Part shown: piece after piece, positions 40,946-52,558 of the stretch
Position numbering within the stretch: the stretch's first letter is position 1
Layout of the letters: every line of letters starts with the position of its first letter
Origin: Aaosphaeria pasadenensis
Taxonomy: Eukaryota > Ascomycota > Dothideomycetes > Pleosporales
Direction of reading: 5' to 3'
Length of the DNA: 64,000 nt
NCBI GenBank assembly: GCA_022813625.1
Contig: JAKLMB010000029.1
Span: 248,001 to 312,000 of the forward strand
Notes under the pieces: model-generated
Told to the model about the DNA's origin: nothing
The model's database searches: none
Seen by the model: only the letters and a program-made list of their open reading frames with translations
Program-made: the position numbers and the translations under genes

Positions 40946-42893
40946 GCATCACTATCTCCATCTAGCACAAAGGATTAGAATAGCATTAACGAAGTATTGA
41001 AGGTGACGGACGTTATCTCGTACCTGCAGTATATGGCGAGATACGTTGACTTGTATTTCGTACGAGCAACCGTTGTGCAGACTCTGACCCGTTTAGGCAA
41101 GTTAGCCTGATCACCAGATACATGCCATCAGGATTCGGCCATCAGGTACGAGTACCACGAGGGAATTAACAAAGTCGAGGAAATGTTGTAGACACGACAC
41201 GACATGACACTGTCGATCGATGCGGTGACGAGATGTGTATCTGAATCTCATTGCCAGGACGCAGAGCAAGAGCCTCGTTGATGCGAGATTGCGCTGAGAT
41301 CTGGTGAGCGTTGCGGCGTGGTACCTACTCTACCTGCCCAACTTTCTCACGCCTCTGCTGTCGTTCTTCAGCTCATCATCTGTCTACTCATACGGTGTAC
41401 CTTGATAATTGACTCAGGACTGTATGATTAGAGACCTGTAGGTACACTTGATGATCAAAGTGACAATGTCCATGCCAAGGCGGGGATGCCGTTGGATTCC
41501 CCATTGCCAGCTGCTGCAGCTCAAGGTCCCGCTTCGTACCCGCCGTCCGGAAGACGATGCATCACTCATACCTCGTAGGTACCTCGTGGCTACGAGACAA
41601 GACAAGGAAGCGAGCGTGTGGGATGGATGAAAGCAGTATCCCATCACCACCATAAACATCATATTCACCATACACAGTACATTATTGTGCAATTACACTC
41701 CTGGTTTACCATGTCCCAACGACACAGCTGAAACGCAATGCGCACCCTACCCTACCCCTCAAGCTTGCGTTCGCTGCTGGGACACGGACGGCGATTGGGT
41801 GGTGGGATGACGTACGGGGTCAGGTCGCGTGAGTGGTCTCACCACCTCACCTCGCCTCTCTCCCTCCGACCACGTCCGTTAACAGGCCACCACCACCACA
41901 GTAGCCAACAACTTTCACCGCCTACGTAGTTTTCACGATGCGAGTGTTTACACATGTGTGTTTACCCTTCACTTTTGATGATTGGGATGGGAGATGGTGT
42001 TTGTACCTGCGTGCTTAGGGAGGGGGTGTGAGGGATGAGGAGTCGTTCACTAAGGTGATGGAGCGAGCGGAGCTTCCCCGCATTCTTGTTGTCCCCCCCG
42101 GCTGGGTGGGTGGGTCTGTGCTTGCATCATCGTCAGCCATCATCCTTTGACTATATAGAAAGGAAGGGGATAGATTTGGTTCTAGGATGCTTTATGAGGC
42201 TGTTGGATGGTGAATTGTGAGATGGGGATGGATAGCTGGGTAGTGGGTGATGCGTGAATTGCATGTGTATTGATGTGTATCTTCAAAGTACTGTTGTCTA
42301 CGAAGGTACAGTACACAAGGTGCTCGTAAGGGAAGGGCCTATAACGGGTACATCTAGCCCAGCATCGGCGAGATCCCTCATTGAATTGATTGGGTGATGA
42401 GAGGACGGAAAAAGGGACGGTGGGATGATGATAGAGTAGAGCAATGGCCTCCGACTGGTTCCCTTTGCAGCAAACATGGGACATGATTTGATGGGTTCAT
42501 GGGTGGTTATGGTGGTGTGCTGATCAAGTGACACCTCTTCCTCCTCCCGTTGATGCCGTTAACTCCTTCTCTATGCATTACGAGTATTGTTACTCCTCGT
42601 ACTGTAACTGTTACTGCTAGTTACTGTGTACCTACATGGCCCTTGCGTTAAACTGATCTGACTGTCCGTCTGTTAAGGGAAACCCCTCATTCTCATTCAT
42701 TTATCTACCTCGTCCTCCCACCCCAATCTTCCCTCTTCCTTTCTTCCCACCTCACCCACCACCTCACATTCCTCTCTCTCTCTATCCATCCATCCCTCAC
42801 TCACTCTTCCATTCTTCCATTACCATCACCACCAACATCAAGCTCGCTTCAGCTTCAAAGCTACCAATCTAGCAACCCATCACCGTCACAGTC

Positions 42894-43789
42894 ATGGCAG
42901 CTGAGACAGAAAACACCCTCTCCAAGGTCGACTCCCTCGTAGAAGAGGCACCCGTCAAGAAGCCCGGCCACCGCAGGGGTAGTTCCCTCGCCGCCGATGT
43001 CTACAACATCAACGACCTAGGTTCGTAACTTCCTCATCTCCCTCTCTCTCTCGTCGCTCTCACTCCAATGGCGTGATTCCGCTCCTACCCCCAAACTACC
43101 CCAATGTCAAGTGAGGGGAACCATGTGGGGTTGCCAATGCTGACCAGATACACAGAGAAGGAGAATAAGCCCATCAAGATCGCCATCGAGACACAAAAGC
43201 TAGGCTGGTAAGTCATCCCCTCACCTCTCTGTCTCTCTCCATCGCGGGTGATGCCGAGCTGCTCGTCAGCCTCGTCTTCCGGACAGCGCAACCTCGTTGT
43301 CGCGTCCGGTCACTCGCGGATCCCTTCGGATAGGTCAAGGCTGACATGGTGTTCTCTATATAGGAAGATGAACACCTCGCCCTCAACAATAGATGACAAG
43401 GATGTGTTAAAGAAGCCTCTCACCGAGCCCAAGATCAAGAAGATCGACCTGCACTTCCCACTCGGTCTTGAGGTCACTGCACGGAACTTGAAGGGTGTCA
43501 CCATCAAGGATGCGTTAGACGCAATCCACAAGCAGTTCAAGAAGAAGGTATGCTCCCTCCGTTTTACCCGTTCTACCCCGCTCCTTGTACTCCAAACCTG
43601 CAGGACGCCCCCGCTGACAAGGTCGCACCACAGGCTGATGATGAGCTCGACGCACCCTACCTCGCTGGCTTCGAGTGGGATCCGGAAGAGTGCTACACCC
43701 GATTCATCGTGCACCAGAAGAAGACGGGAGAGCAATCATCAAACACCTCGGGCAAGAAGAAGAAGAAGGGTGCCCACGCTGACGAGTAA
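42894..43789 (+). CDS. DUF6699-domain protein
   Basis: Exons 42894-43020, 43156-43207, 43364-43547 and 43604-43789 with introns of 135, 156 and 56 nt encode 182 aa. Joined blocks include VYNINDLEKENK, IAIETQKLGWKMNTSPSTI and IDLHFPLGLEVTARNLKGVTIKDALDAIHKQFKKK, then YLAGFEWDPEECYTRFIVHQKK, which together match the fungal DUF6699 family as I recall it. The C-terminus is Lys-rich (SGKKKKKGAHADE). The first donor is gttcgt; an alternative donor at gtaact four bases later with acceptor at 43146 would insert GSYT instead. The domain's function is unknown. A long pyrimidine-rich leader and two long early introns suggest a highly expressed housekeeping-type gene. Confidence 0.85.
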
Positions 43790-46123
43790 TGAATGACTCG
43801 CCCCCCGACTTCCCTCGACACTCTTTATACTATTCCAATCAACTAGCCTCCTCGACGACGGCATATCCAACTATCCGGACATTGCAGCGTTCACGTCAAT
43901 CCAACGACGGCGATGATGGCAATGGCGATGACGGATACCAGATATGTGCTCGCGCTGTCGGCGAGGGTCGGCATATGGTTCCAAAAGGGAAGAGCGGTGC
44001 TCGCCTGCCTTGAATGAACGTGGATGGCGAGGTAAGCTTGCTGCATGCCCGGTGTATCTGGCCTTTAGGTAGATTGAGGTGAGCGGTTCGTGCTGGCTGT
44101 TTGCTCATTTTAGCGCTTGGGATTGAGGACCGTAAAGGGATTTACAGAGTCTTCATTTTTTGCTGCTTCTGGCATTGTGTGCGTAGTCGCTGGCTCGGGG
44201 ATTTGTCCCGTGGCCGCGCTCGCCTTATGTACTTCTTCTCTCCATCACACTTCGGATCCGTTCGCGGATTGCTGAAAAGCGTCCTCTAGAATTGGAACTG
44301 GTCATCATCGATATGGTGTTTTCTTATATGATATAATGTGACGTGATGTTGTGCGGTCGTCGTCAATCTCACCCACGGGCGGGCGGGCAGAGCAGCTGCA
44401 TTGGCCCCACCCAACTGTGGATACTCGCTCGCCCCAATCGAGGTTAAGCGTAAAAGGCGCTGTACGTGCGTATCTACACTGTATGTGCCAGGCAACTCCA
44501 TCAATGCTCACAGCCTTGAATTCTATCCAACAAACACCTCCAATTTCATGAATTATTTTTTCCTCTTGTAGAAGAGATAAATTTCATGGGATCTAGGGCA
44601 GAAAATTACTACATCCATCCTTCTTATTGTACTAATGATTTTTATTGATGTTAGCAAAGCCTTTTGTTTCTCGACATACCTACTCTTCAGTGTCTACATG
44701 GAAATGGAGAAACCAATTAATTGTCCAGAGACAAAGGGAAAAGAATCTCGAATAACTATTTAATAGTAACACTGTTTCCCATTCCAGAGGCTGATGAAGA
44801 ACATTATTGCATTTATTGCATAGCATTGAACGGCACCAAACCCTCAGGAAGCATGGCATAAAGCACGAATCTCTATCCGCCTTACTCACGCAATGATGGT
44901 TGATTACAAGGCTCCAGATACTAATAACAGGCTACCGAAACTACCGATCAGGTATTTAGTAACTAGAGTCAAAAGCCCCAAGGTCATCATTGTGGAGATG
45001 GCGGAAGACACTGCCAAGGCTTTTCTCGATAGGATACGAAGGCAGCTTCCTGGCCTGGGATGGTCTGTCCTGCTCTTGTCTTGAGTTTTGCGGTCTTGTA
45101 CGAGGACCTTCGAGGCGAGGCTGTGGGTTGCGTTGATTATGTCGTGTTATGTGGTTTTTGTTCAATTTTGGTACTGGCTGCTGTTCGTTGATTGATTCTA
45201 CAATGTCGCGTTATGAGGACATATGGTAGACGTAAATGTAAATCTGATGGTTAGTATGAAAACAAATGATACAAGATTTAGAGAGGGAAAATAAGGTGGA
45301 AGGAGGCGTCACGCCGAATTGTCTTGTTTCCTGCTAGTTCCCACCATGTGTTCTGCGGTTCTTCTGTTGGTTCCTGATCTTGTTCCTGCAGCAATAATAA
45401 CAAGAATGAGGGAGAGGGCGTCCCCGCGTGTCGGCCAGCCCGCCGCCAGCCCGCCCGCCCATTAACCCAGACGCCACCCCGTTGGGTCCCAAGTCCTTTG
45501 TACCTTTCCCACCTTCCACCTTCCACCTTCCCATCATCTCAACTCATCTCAATTTCCATCATCCATTCCGCCATTAACCTCTTCACGTCCTTCGTATTCC
45601 AATCTCTACCCGACCTCGTCCATTAACCCAAACACAGCAATGACCGCCGCCCATATGCCTTGATTAACCGGGTACCCGGTCCTCTAGACTCCCTTGGCAT
45701 TCCTTATCCACCTACTCGATGAGGAAGCTCGCAGCCCGTTGCCATCCCGTTGCCAATCAACTCAATCACTCAATCATGACCCAATCCTATCGCCATTGGG
45801 GGAGCTTGACCTCGTCGAGCTTCGAGCTCCAAGTACATATATGACCTCACGCCGTTGTTGAACCCTCGCACTGCCTCTGTGTCACCCAATTGAGCTCTGC
45901 ATCTTGCCTGTGCCCTCTTCCTCTCCCCGCGGGGTTCTTGCTTGGGTTCATCACAAATACGAGCCAGCTACTTTGCGAGCTGTCGTAATTTGCTTGCACG
46001 ACCAACAAGACAGGGTAGCTCTCGGCAGGTCGTCATCTTCATATTAATTGACGCCCTCACCCATCCATTGGAACTGCAATTGCCGTCGTCTGTGTTGTTT
46101 GGGACCTCTGCTCTTCTGCAACA
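43790..46123. other. Gene-poor stretch, 2.3 kb
   Basis: No gene supported. It contains the 3' flank of the DUF6699 gene, an A/T-rich segment (44.5-44.8 kb), a C/A-rich segment (45.4-45.8 kb) and the DPP4 promoter. Frames below about 80 codons show no family content. Confidence 0.5.
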
Positions 46124-48484
46124 ATGATGCGTTCTCTTGTTCTCCTGGCGTCCAGCATCTCGCTGGTCGCTGCAATTGACCCGGCGCGTCCCCCTCACCA
46201 GCCAAAGGGAAACGGCGAGAAGCTCCTCAACTACAACATCACCACTGATGCTCCCGGTCCTCTCCTCGCCTCGTCACAGGCCCTGAGCTGGGTCGGCCTC
46301 GGTGCGGACGGCGACTACATCACCACCGCCGACGATGGGTCCTTCGTCTTCGAGAACGTTGCGACCGGCGAGTCGACAACATTCCTCTCCGCCGACAAGG
46401 TCCCTGAGGACTACTGGGAGTACTGGATCTCGCCCGACGCGACCCACGTCCTCTGGGCCGTCAACCACACCAAGCAGTACAGGCACTCGTACTTCGCCGA
46501 CTACGTCATCTCGAACGTAGAGTCTGGCGAGTCCACGCCCCTCGTTGCCGACTCCGTTGGCGACATCCAGTACGCCGAATGGAGCCCCGTCTCCTCTTCG
46601 CAGATTGCCTTTGTCCGAGGCAACGATCTCTACCTCTGGAACGATGGAGAGATCACCCAGGTCACCAAGGACGGCGGCCCTGACCAGTTCAACGCAGTCC
46701 CCGACTGGGTCTACGAGGAGGAGATCTACGGTGACCGCTACACTCTCTGGTACTCCCCCGACGGCAAGTTCATCGCCTACCTCAGCTTCAACGAGACTGG
46801 CGTCGAGACCTACCGCATCCCTTACTACATGAACGACCAGGAGATTGCCGATGTCTACCCCCGCGAGTTGGAGCTCAGGTACCCCAAGGTCGGCACCAAG
46901 AACCCCACCGTCCAGTTCAACCTTTTGGACGTTGAGGCGGTTAAGGTTACCAACGTCCCGATTGACGCCTTCCCCGAGGATGATCTCGTCATCGGCCAGG
47001 TTGCATGGGTCACCGAGGAGCACGGAAAGGTGCTCTACCGCGCCTTCAACCGTGTCCAGGATCAGGAGAAGCACGTACTCGTCGATGTCGAGGCCGCTTC
47101 CACCAAGGTCGTTCGCGAGCGTGATGGAACTGATGGATGGCTCGACGACCTCTTTGCTATCTCATACGTCGGTGCCGTCGCCAATGCTACCGGTTACAAG
47201 ACCAGCAGCGATACTGAGTACTACGTCGATCTCTCCGACAAGGATGGCTGGGCTCACCTCTACCTCTTCCCCGTCGAGGGTGGCGAGGAGATTGCGCTCA
47301 CTTCTGGAGAGTTTGAGGTTGCTGCTATCCTCAAGATTGACGGCAAGCGTGGCTTGATCTACTTCACCTCGACCGAGCACCACAGCACCGAGCGTCACGT
47401 CTACTCTGTGTCCTACAAGACCCTCGAGAAGAAGGCGCTTGTCGATGATAAGGTCGCTGCTTACTGGAGTGCTTCTTTCTCCTCCGGTGGCTCGTACTAC
47501 GTCCTCAACTACCTCGGCCCCAACGTTCCCTACCAGGAGCTCTACGCCATCAACTCCACCACCCCGCTCAAGACCGTTACCGACAACAAGAAGCTCTGGG
47601 ACACCCTCGAGGAGTACAACCTCCCCAACATCACCTACCACGAGCTCAAGCACCCGTCCGGTGTGACCCTCAACGCCATGCTCCGTCTCCCTCCCAACTT
47701 CGACCCCTCCAAGAAGTACCCTGCCATCCTCATCCCCTACGGCGGACCCGGCGCCCAGGAGGTCCACAAGCGCTTCAGCGCCCTCAACTTCAAGGCTTAC
47801 ATCGCCTCCGACCCTGAGCTCGAGTACATCACCTACACCGTCGACAACCGCGGCACCGGCTTCAAGGGCCGCGAGTTCCGCTCCCTCGCCGCCAAACAGC
47901 TCGGATCCCTCGACGCCGAAGACCAAGTCTGGGCCGCGCACGAGCTCGCCAAGAACTCCTTCGTCGACAGCGACCACATCGCCTTCTTCGGATGGTCCTA
48001 CGGCGGATACCTCGGCGCCAAAGTCGTCGAGCGCAACGACCCCATCATCTCCCTCGCCCTCATCACCGCCCCCGTCTCCGACTGGCGCTTCTACGACTCC
48101 GTCTACACGGAGCGCTACATGAAGACGCCCGAGCTCAACCCTGACGGCTACAACGTGTCCCGCGTGCACGACTCCACGGGCTTCAAGAACATCCCCGGCC
48201 ACGTGCTCATCCAGCACGGCACGGGCGACGACAACGTGCACTTCCAGAACGGCGCCGCGCTCGTCGACCTCCTGATGGGCGACCGCGTGACGCCCGAGAA
48301 GTTCTCAAACACCTTCTTCACCGACTCCGACCACAGCATCGTCTACAACAACGGCGGCAAGTACCTCTACCGCCAGCTCAGCGAGAAGCTGTTCGAGGAG
48401 AAGAACAGGAAGGTCGACTCCAAGGGCAGCCATCAGTGGAGTAAGAGGAAGGTTGCTGGTGGGGCGACGATTCCTAGGCTTTGA
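46124..48484 (+). CDS. DPP4: Secreted dipeptidyl peptidase IV (S9B)
   Basis: A single exon of 786 codons. A signal peptide (MMRSLVLLASSISLVAA) and no later transmembrane segment point to secretion rather than the vacuolar DapB form. The N-terminal eight-bladed propeller (about 45-500) includes the DWVYEEEIYGDRYTLWYSPDG segment, whose two Glu residues anchor the substrate amino terminus. The alpha/beta-hydrolase domain carries GWSYGGYLG (Ser625), HGTGDDNVHF (Asp702) and DSDHSI (His737), a complete triad. N-glycosylation sequons are present (NYNIT, AVNHT). The enzyme removes X-Pro/X-Ala dipeptides from peptides outside the cell. Codon use is extremely C-biased at third positions compared with neighbours, giving long false frames on the other strand and suggesting high expression. 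Confidence 0.95.
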   Translation: MMRSLVLLASSISLVAAIDPARPPHQPKGNGEKLLNYNITTDAPGPLLASSQALSWVGLGADGDYITTADDGSFVFENVATGESTTFLSADKVPEDYWEYWISPDATHVLWAVNHTKQYRHSYFADYVISNVESGESTPLVADSVGDIQYAEWSPVSSSQIAFVRGNDLYLWNDGEITQVTKDGGPDQFNAVPDWVYEEEIYGDRYTLWYSPDGKFIAYLSFNETGVETYRIPYYMNDQEIADVYPRELELRYPKVGTKNPTVQFNLLDVEAVKVTNVPIDAFPEDDLVIGQVAWVTEEHGKVLYRAFNRVQDQEKHVLVDVEAASTKVVRERDGTDGWLDDLFAISYVGAVANATGYKTSSDTEYYVDLSDKDGWAHLYLFPVEGGEEIALTSGEFEVAAILKIDGKRGLIYFTSTEHHSTERHVYSVSYKTLEKKALVDDKVAAYWSASFSSGGSYYVLNYLGPNVPYQELYAINSTTPLKTVTDNKKLWDTLEEYNLPNITYHELKHPSGVTLNAMLRLPPNFDPSKKYPAILIPYGGPGAQEVHKRFSALNFKAYIASDPELEYITYTVDNRGTGFKGREFRSLAAKQLGSLDAEDQVWAAHELAKNSFVDSDHIAFFGWSYGGYLGAKVVERNDPIISLALITAPVSDWRFYDSVYTERYMKTPELNPDGYNVSRVHDSTGFKNIPGHVLIQHGTGDDNVHFQNGAALVDLLMGDRVTPEKFSNTFFTDSDHSIVYNNGGKYLYRQLSEKLFEEKNRKVDSKGSHQWSKRKVAGGATIPRL

Positions 48485-48795
48485 GTTAGTGGAGATGTGT
48501 GGAGGGAAGGGGGCAGAGGGGATATGTTTTAATGTCTATTAGCCTACGTGTTGAATGAATGAAAAATGTACTATGAATTCTATCTAAGATCTTGCTTTTG
48601 ACTACTTTGTGTATTGTGTTTGTGGTCGACTAATCGAGAAAACCTCAAACCCCATACTTCCAAAAACGGTAAAACAATATCACGTGAACATTTTACTAGC
48701 TCACAACCCCAACGACAACCTTCAATCCACATCCACCCATCACTTCAACTCCACTCAACCCCTCAAAGAAAAAAAAAATAAAAAAGTAGCAAACA
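48485..48795. other. Intergenic: DPP4 3' flank and helicase promoter
   Basis: No gene. An A-rich tract (about 48769-48785) directly precedes the helicase start. Confidence 0.6.
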
Positions 48796-51019
48796 ATGGC
48801 CGAGGAAGAGCAGGAACAAGACCAAGACCTCACCCAGGGGGGCCCCATCATACCCTCCCTCTACAAACCCCCCGCCCTCCTCCCCATCGCACGCCTAAAA
48901 GACCAATTATTATACACCATCGAAACATACCCCGTCACCATCGTCGTCGGCGAAACGGGCAGCGGGAAAACGACCCAGATCCCCAGGTTCCTGTACGACG
49001 CGGGCTGGACGTTCGACGGGTCGAGCATCGCTGTCACGCAGGTGAGTAACCCCCCCGAAGAGTAGAAGGAACCCGGTGCTACTGCTGATTTACCAGCCAC
49101 GCAGGATCGCAGCGACCTCTGTCGCGGCGCGCGTCGCGGAGGAAATGGGGTGTAAGCTTGGACAGGAGGTCGGGTACTCGATTCGCTTCGAGGACGTGAC
49201 GTCCGCGGCGACGCGGGTGAAGTTCCTGACCGACGGGCTGTTGCTGCGGGAGATGCTGGTTGATCCGCTGTTGAAGAGGTATTCAGTGATCATGGTGGAC
49301 GAGGCGCATGAAAGGTCGTTGAGTTCGGATGTGCTGTTGGGGTTGTTGAAGAAGGTGGTTAGGAGGAGGGGGGATTTGAGGGTCGTGGTCGCGAGCGCGA
49401 CGTTGGATGCTGAGAGGTTTAAGGCGTTTTTTGAGCCAGAGGGAGAGGAGAGGGTTTGTGGGAGGGGGAGGGGGGAGGTTGCGTGCGTGGTGGGGATTGA
49501 GGGGAGGGTGTGGCCGGTTGAGGTGCAGTTTTTGAGGGAGGCTGCGGAGGATTACGTGGAGAGGGCTGTTGAGACGGTGATGGAGATTCATGCGAGTGAG
49601 GGGCCGGGGGATATTTTGGTGTTCCTGACGGGGCGTGAAGAGATCGAGACGGCGATTGATATGATCGCGGATCGGATGGTTGATTTGGAGCCTGGACGCC
49701 AACGATTGCAGCCGCTGCCGCTGTATGCGGGACTCCCGACGGATCAGCAGATGTATGTCTTCGAGGAGGCGGGTGAGGACACGCGGAAAGTCATCGTGTC
49801 GACCAACATCGCCGAGGCGTCCGTCACCATCGACGGCATCGTATACGTCGTCGACAGCGGCTTCGTCAAGCTGCGCGTCTACGACCCAACCCTCGGCATC
49901 GAGCGCCTCAACGTGTGTCCCGTATCCCGCGCATCCGCAATCCAGCGCGCCGGTCGCGCAGGCCGGACTCGCCCTGGAAAATGCTTCCGACTGTACACGG
50001 AATCGACCTTCAACGCCCTCGAGCCCGCCACCACCCCTGAGATCCAGCGCAGCAACCTCGCGCCCATGGCCCTGCAACTCATGAACCTGGGCATCCAAAA
50101 CCTCGTCCGCTTCGACTACCTCTCCCCTCCGCCATCCACCCTCCTCATCCGCGCAATGGACCTCCTCGGCTCCCTGGGCGCCGTCGACGCAACGACCGCA
50201 CGCCTCACGAAACCCCTCGGAACACGCATGGCGGAGCTCCCCCTCCCCCCAATGCTCGCAAAATGCCTCCTCAACGCCCCGTCCTTCGGCTGCCTCTCCG
50301 AAATGCTCACCATCGCCGCCATGATGACGCTCAACGGCGCCGTCTTCATCTCCCACTCCTCAACCTCCACCTCCAAAGCCCTCGAAGAAAAAATCCGCCG
50401 CCGCTTCGCAGTAACCCAAGGCGACGCGGTGACGCTGTACAACATCTACACCTCCTTCCACTCCCACTCCTCCCCCTCCTCCTCCACTAACAATCCCTCC
50501 CCCCAATGGTGCAGAGAAAACAACCTAAACTTCAAATCCCTCATCAAAGCCACGTCCGTTCGCAAGCAACTGCGAAACCACCTCTCGCGCCTCGGCATCG
50601 AAGAAAACGCCGGGCTTTCGGGCCCGGACGTCGTGCGTGCCGGAGGCATGGGCGTCGTCGAGAGGGTGCAGCGGTGTCTTGCGAGTGGGTTTTTCGCGCA
50701 GGCGGCGAGGATGGGGGCGGATGGGACGTTTAGGACTCCCCAGGGTAATGTTACGCTTTGGCCGCATCCTACGAGTATTTTCTTCGTAAGTCTTTCTTTC
50801 TTTCTTTCTTTCTTTATGTCCTGTTCTTTTTTTGTTTTGTGTTATGGGTTTTGGCTGACGGTGGATCGTTGGGGTAAACAGCATAGGAAGGCGGATTGGG
50901 TGGTGTATGGCGAGATATTGGAGACGAGGGGGAAGGTGTATATCCGGGATTTGACGGCCGTGGAGATGGAGTGGTTGGTTGAGAGTGCGCCGGAGTATTA
51001 TAAGGTTACGCAAAAATGA
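48796..51019 (+). CDS. DEAH-box RNA helicase, DHX35-like
   Basis: Exons 48796-49041, 49097-50785 and 50882-51019 with 55- and 96-nt introns encode 690 aa. Helicase motifs in order: I GETGSGKT (52-59), Ia PRRIAA (83-88), II DEAH (150-153), III SAT in VVASATLD, IV in ILVFLTGREEIE, V TNIAEASVTIDG, VI QRAGRAGR. The HA2/ratchet and OB-fold regions follow (PLGTRMAELPLPP, then RKQLRNHLSRLGI and SIFFHRKADWVVYGEI, formed by the last splice). The short N-terminus (about 35 residues before the RecA domain) and overall size match DHX35, a spliceosome-associated helicase, better than Prp2/16/22/43. An internal Ser/Asn-rich loop (HSHSSPSSSTNNPS) is a local insertion. Intron 2 holds a TTTC microsatellite. 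Confidence 0.9.
50789..50815 (+). repeat. (TTTC)n microsatellite inside a helicase intron
   Basis: About six copies of a tttc unit directly downstream of the donor site of intron 2. The tract is pyrimidine-only but lies far from the acceptor. Confidence 0.75.
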
Positions 51020-51128
51020 GTGATTGAAGGGTGGAATTGAATACTGAGGGTATAGACCAAAAAAAAAAACCGAATGAAAGTATAAAGCAAGAAAGCAGGA
51101 AGGGAGAGGAAGGAGAGGCGAACAACAA

Positions 51129-51974
51129 CTACTTCGTCGCCTCCACAAAAACCTCCCTCATCCCCTTCAAAAACCCGCCCAAATCCCTACTCTCATTCAA
51201 CCTCTCCACCACCCTCTCCACGGCCTCCCTATCCACCGCCCCCTCGGGCCTCACCTCAAGAACCCTATACTCCCTCTCACTCGTATCAAGCTCAAACCAC
51301 GCCTCGCGCTCCCACTCCCTCTCACAAACCCCCTCATACACAAACCTCAACCTATCCTCCTTGCCGAGCCCTTCAATCCTCAGCCCCAAATATCTCTCCC
51401 AGAACTCCAATTCCGGCTCGTTATACCGCGCCTGGCCGTCCAGGTACCGCCGGTGTTTAGCCTGCGCGTCGCGCCGCGCCGACACCGCGCGCTGGGCCTC
51501 CGCGATTTGAGAGCGTAGGGCGTCGCGGGTCGTGAGCAGGGCGTCGCGCTGGGTTGTGAGGGCGCCGATGGCGGTGTGCATCTCGGATGTCTCTGCGGAT
51601 TCCTTCGCGAGGGTCTGTCGGTGTTGCGAGGTTTTGAGGTGTAGGATTTCGATGGCGCGGGCGCGCGTGCGCTGGTCCTCTGTGTGGATTGTCGTTAGTT
51701 TCATTCACATTTTCATGATGTTGTGGGGGGGGAGGGGTCTACCTTGACACTCGGCGACGTTGATGCGGAACTGGTTTCTGTCTTCGAGGACGCGGGCGCG
51801 GCCTTTGGCGATGAAGTCGTCGAAGCGCGCGGTGAAGTGGTTCATGCGGGTGCGCAGGTCGTCGAAGCCGAAGGCGATGGACGGGAGGGTATCGGCCATT
51901 GTGGGTGCGCCGGTGGTGGTCGAGTGCAGCATTGTGCTGGTGTTGAGGGAGGGGGTGGGCTCGAAGGTCGTCAT
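51129..51974 (-). CDS. SPC25: Kinetochore protein Spc25 (Ndc80 complex)
   Basis: Exon 1 is 51974-51743 and exon 2 is 51679-51129; the 63-nt intron (gtagac...ccacacag) has a CTAAC branch site. The product is 260 aa. The in-frame codon at 52001 is GTG, so the ATG at 51974 (MTTFEPTP) is the start. The N-terminus holds DTLPSIAFGFDDLRTRMNHFTARFD, a conserved Spc25 segment, and the splice joins NVAECQ to EDQRTRARAIEIL. A coiled coil of about 90 residues (85-175) is followed by the globular RWD-type C-terminal domain (LEFWERYLGLRIEGLGKEDRLRFVYEG). Spc25 pairs with Spc24 to dock the Ndc80 complex on the kinetochore. It is divergent from RRN6. Confidence 0.93.
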
Positions 51975-52099
51975 TGAGATGATGGTGGGCGTGGGGAACA
52001 CCGGGGTTTTATTTGGTGGGGGGGATTTTTTTGTTGTTGTTGTTTTGGTTGGAGTCGCAGGTTGATTGCGCTGGCGGTTATGGGGGGCTGCGTGACGTC

Positions 52100-52138
52100 G
52101 TGGTGGTGGTGGTGGTGGTGGTGGTGGTGGTGGTGGTG
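52100..52138 (+). repeat. (GGT)13 microsatellite
   Basis: Thirteen uninterrupted ggt-type units, G-rich on the + strand. Confidence 0.85.
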
Positions 52139-52167
52139 ATTTGATATGGTAGACAGAGTGAGGTTAT

Positions 52168-52236
52168 GGTTGTGGTTGTGGTTGTGGTTGTGGTTGTGGT
52201 TGTGGTTGTGGTTGTGGTTGTGGTTGTGGTTGTGGT
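52168..52236 (+). repeat. (GGTTGT)n hexanucleotide repeat
   Basis: About 11.5 perfect copies of ggttgt. All G-pairs lie on one strand, so two-tetrad G-quadruplex formation is possible. It is not a canonical telomere repeat (TTAGGG). Confidence 0.85.
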
Positions 52237-52558
52237 GGTGAATTGTTGTTTTGATTTTCCCGCATCCGTTGCTAGGCAAAACAAACGTACAGTCGACACT
52301 CACGTGACCATGCGTTTCGCGGTCTAGCGCAAAGTTGCGGGGAACGTCTGATCGCTTTCCCGAACTGGGAGCTTTCGAGGACAGGCAGGAAAAAAAGTTA
52401 CACGGCCTTCACCTTTATCGTCGCGCGTACGCGTCTCGCGCCCTCCTCTCATAAAATAAAGTTGGATTCAGTATTTTGTATTCTTACGCTCCGCCGATCA
52501 ATTATGCCATTACTCTTGGTCCCTCTACTCGGCAGACGAACACCTCTTTTGAACCCAA

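Larger units (their letters stand above)
39881..42893. other. Gene-poor stretch, 3 kb
   Basis: No recognisable coding frame. The part near 40340-40660 is pyrimidine-rich with local direct repeats. A CRE-like palindrome lies at 40936-40945. From 42660 the sequence is strongly C/T-rich up to the DUF6699 start, typical of a long pyrimidine-rich fungal leader. The rest holds short shadow frames only. Confidence 0.5.
51975..52558. promoter_or_regulatory. Divergent promoter region SPC25 / RRN6 with G-rich repeats
   Basis: 584 bp between divergent starts. It includes a GGT trinucleotide tract, a GGTTGT hexanucleotide tract and, on the RRN6 side, an A/T-rich segment (cataaaataaag, about 52449-52460) that could act as a TATA-like element about 100 nt before the RRN6 start. 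Confidence 0.55.

Noticed and set aside
41745..41760. ccctaccctacccc as a telomere-like repeat
   Set aside because: Only two imperfect units; not the fungal TTAGGG repeat.
46274..47074. 266-codon minus-strand frame
   Set aside because: Same cause: antisense shadow of the DPP4 coding sequence.
47162..48241. 359-codon minus-strand frame rich in Val, Gly and Glu
   Set aside because: It mirrors the C-ended codons of DPP4 on the opposite strand; low-complexity composition and no domain.
49283..50356. 357-codon minus-strand frame
   Set aside because: Antisense shadow of the DHX35-like helicase; no motif.
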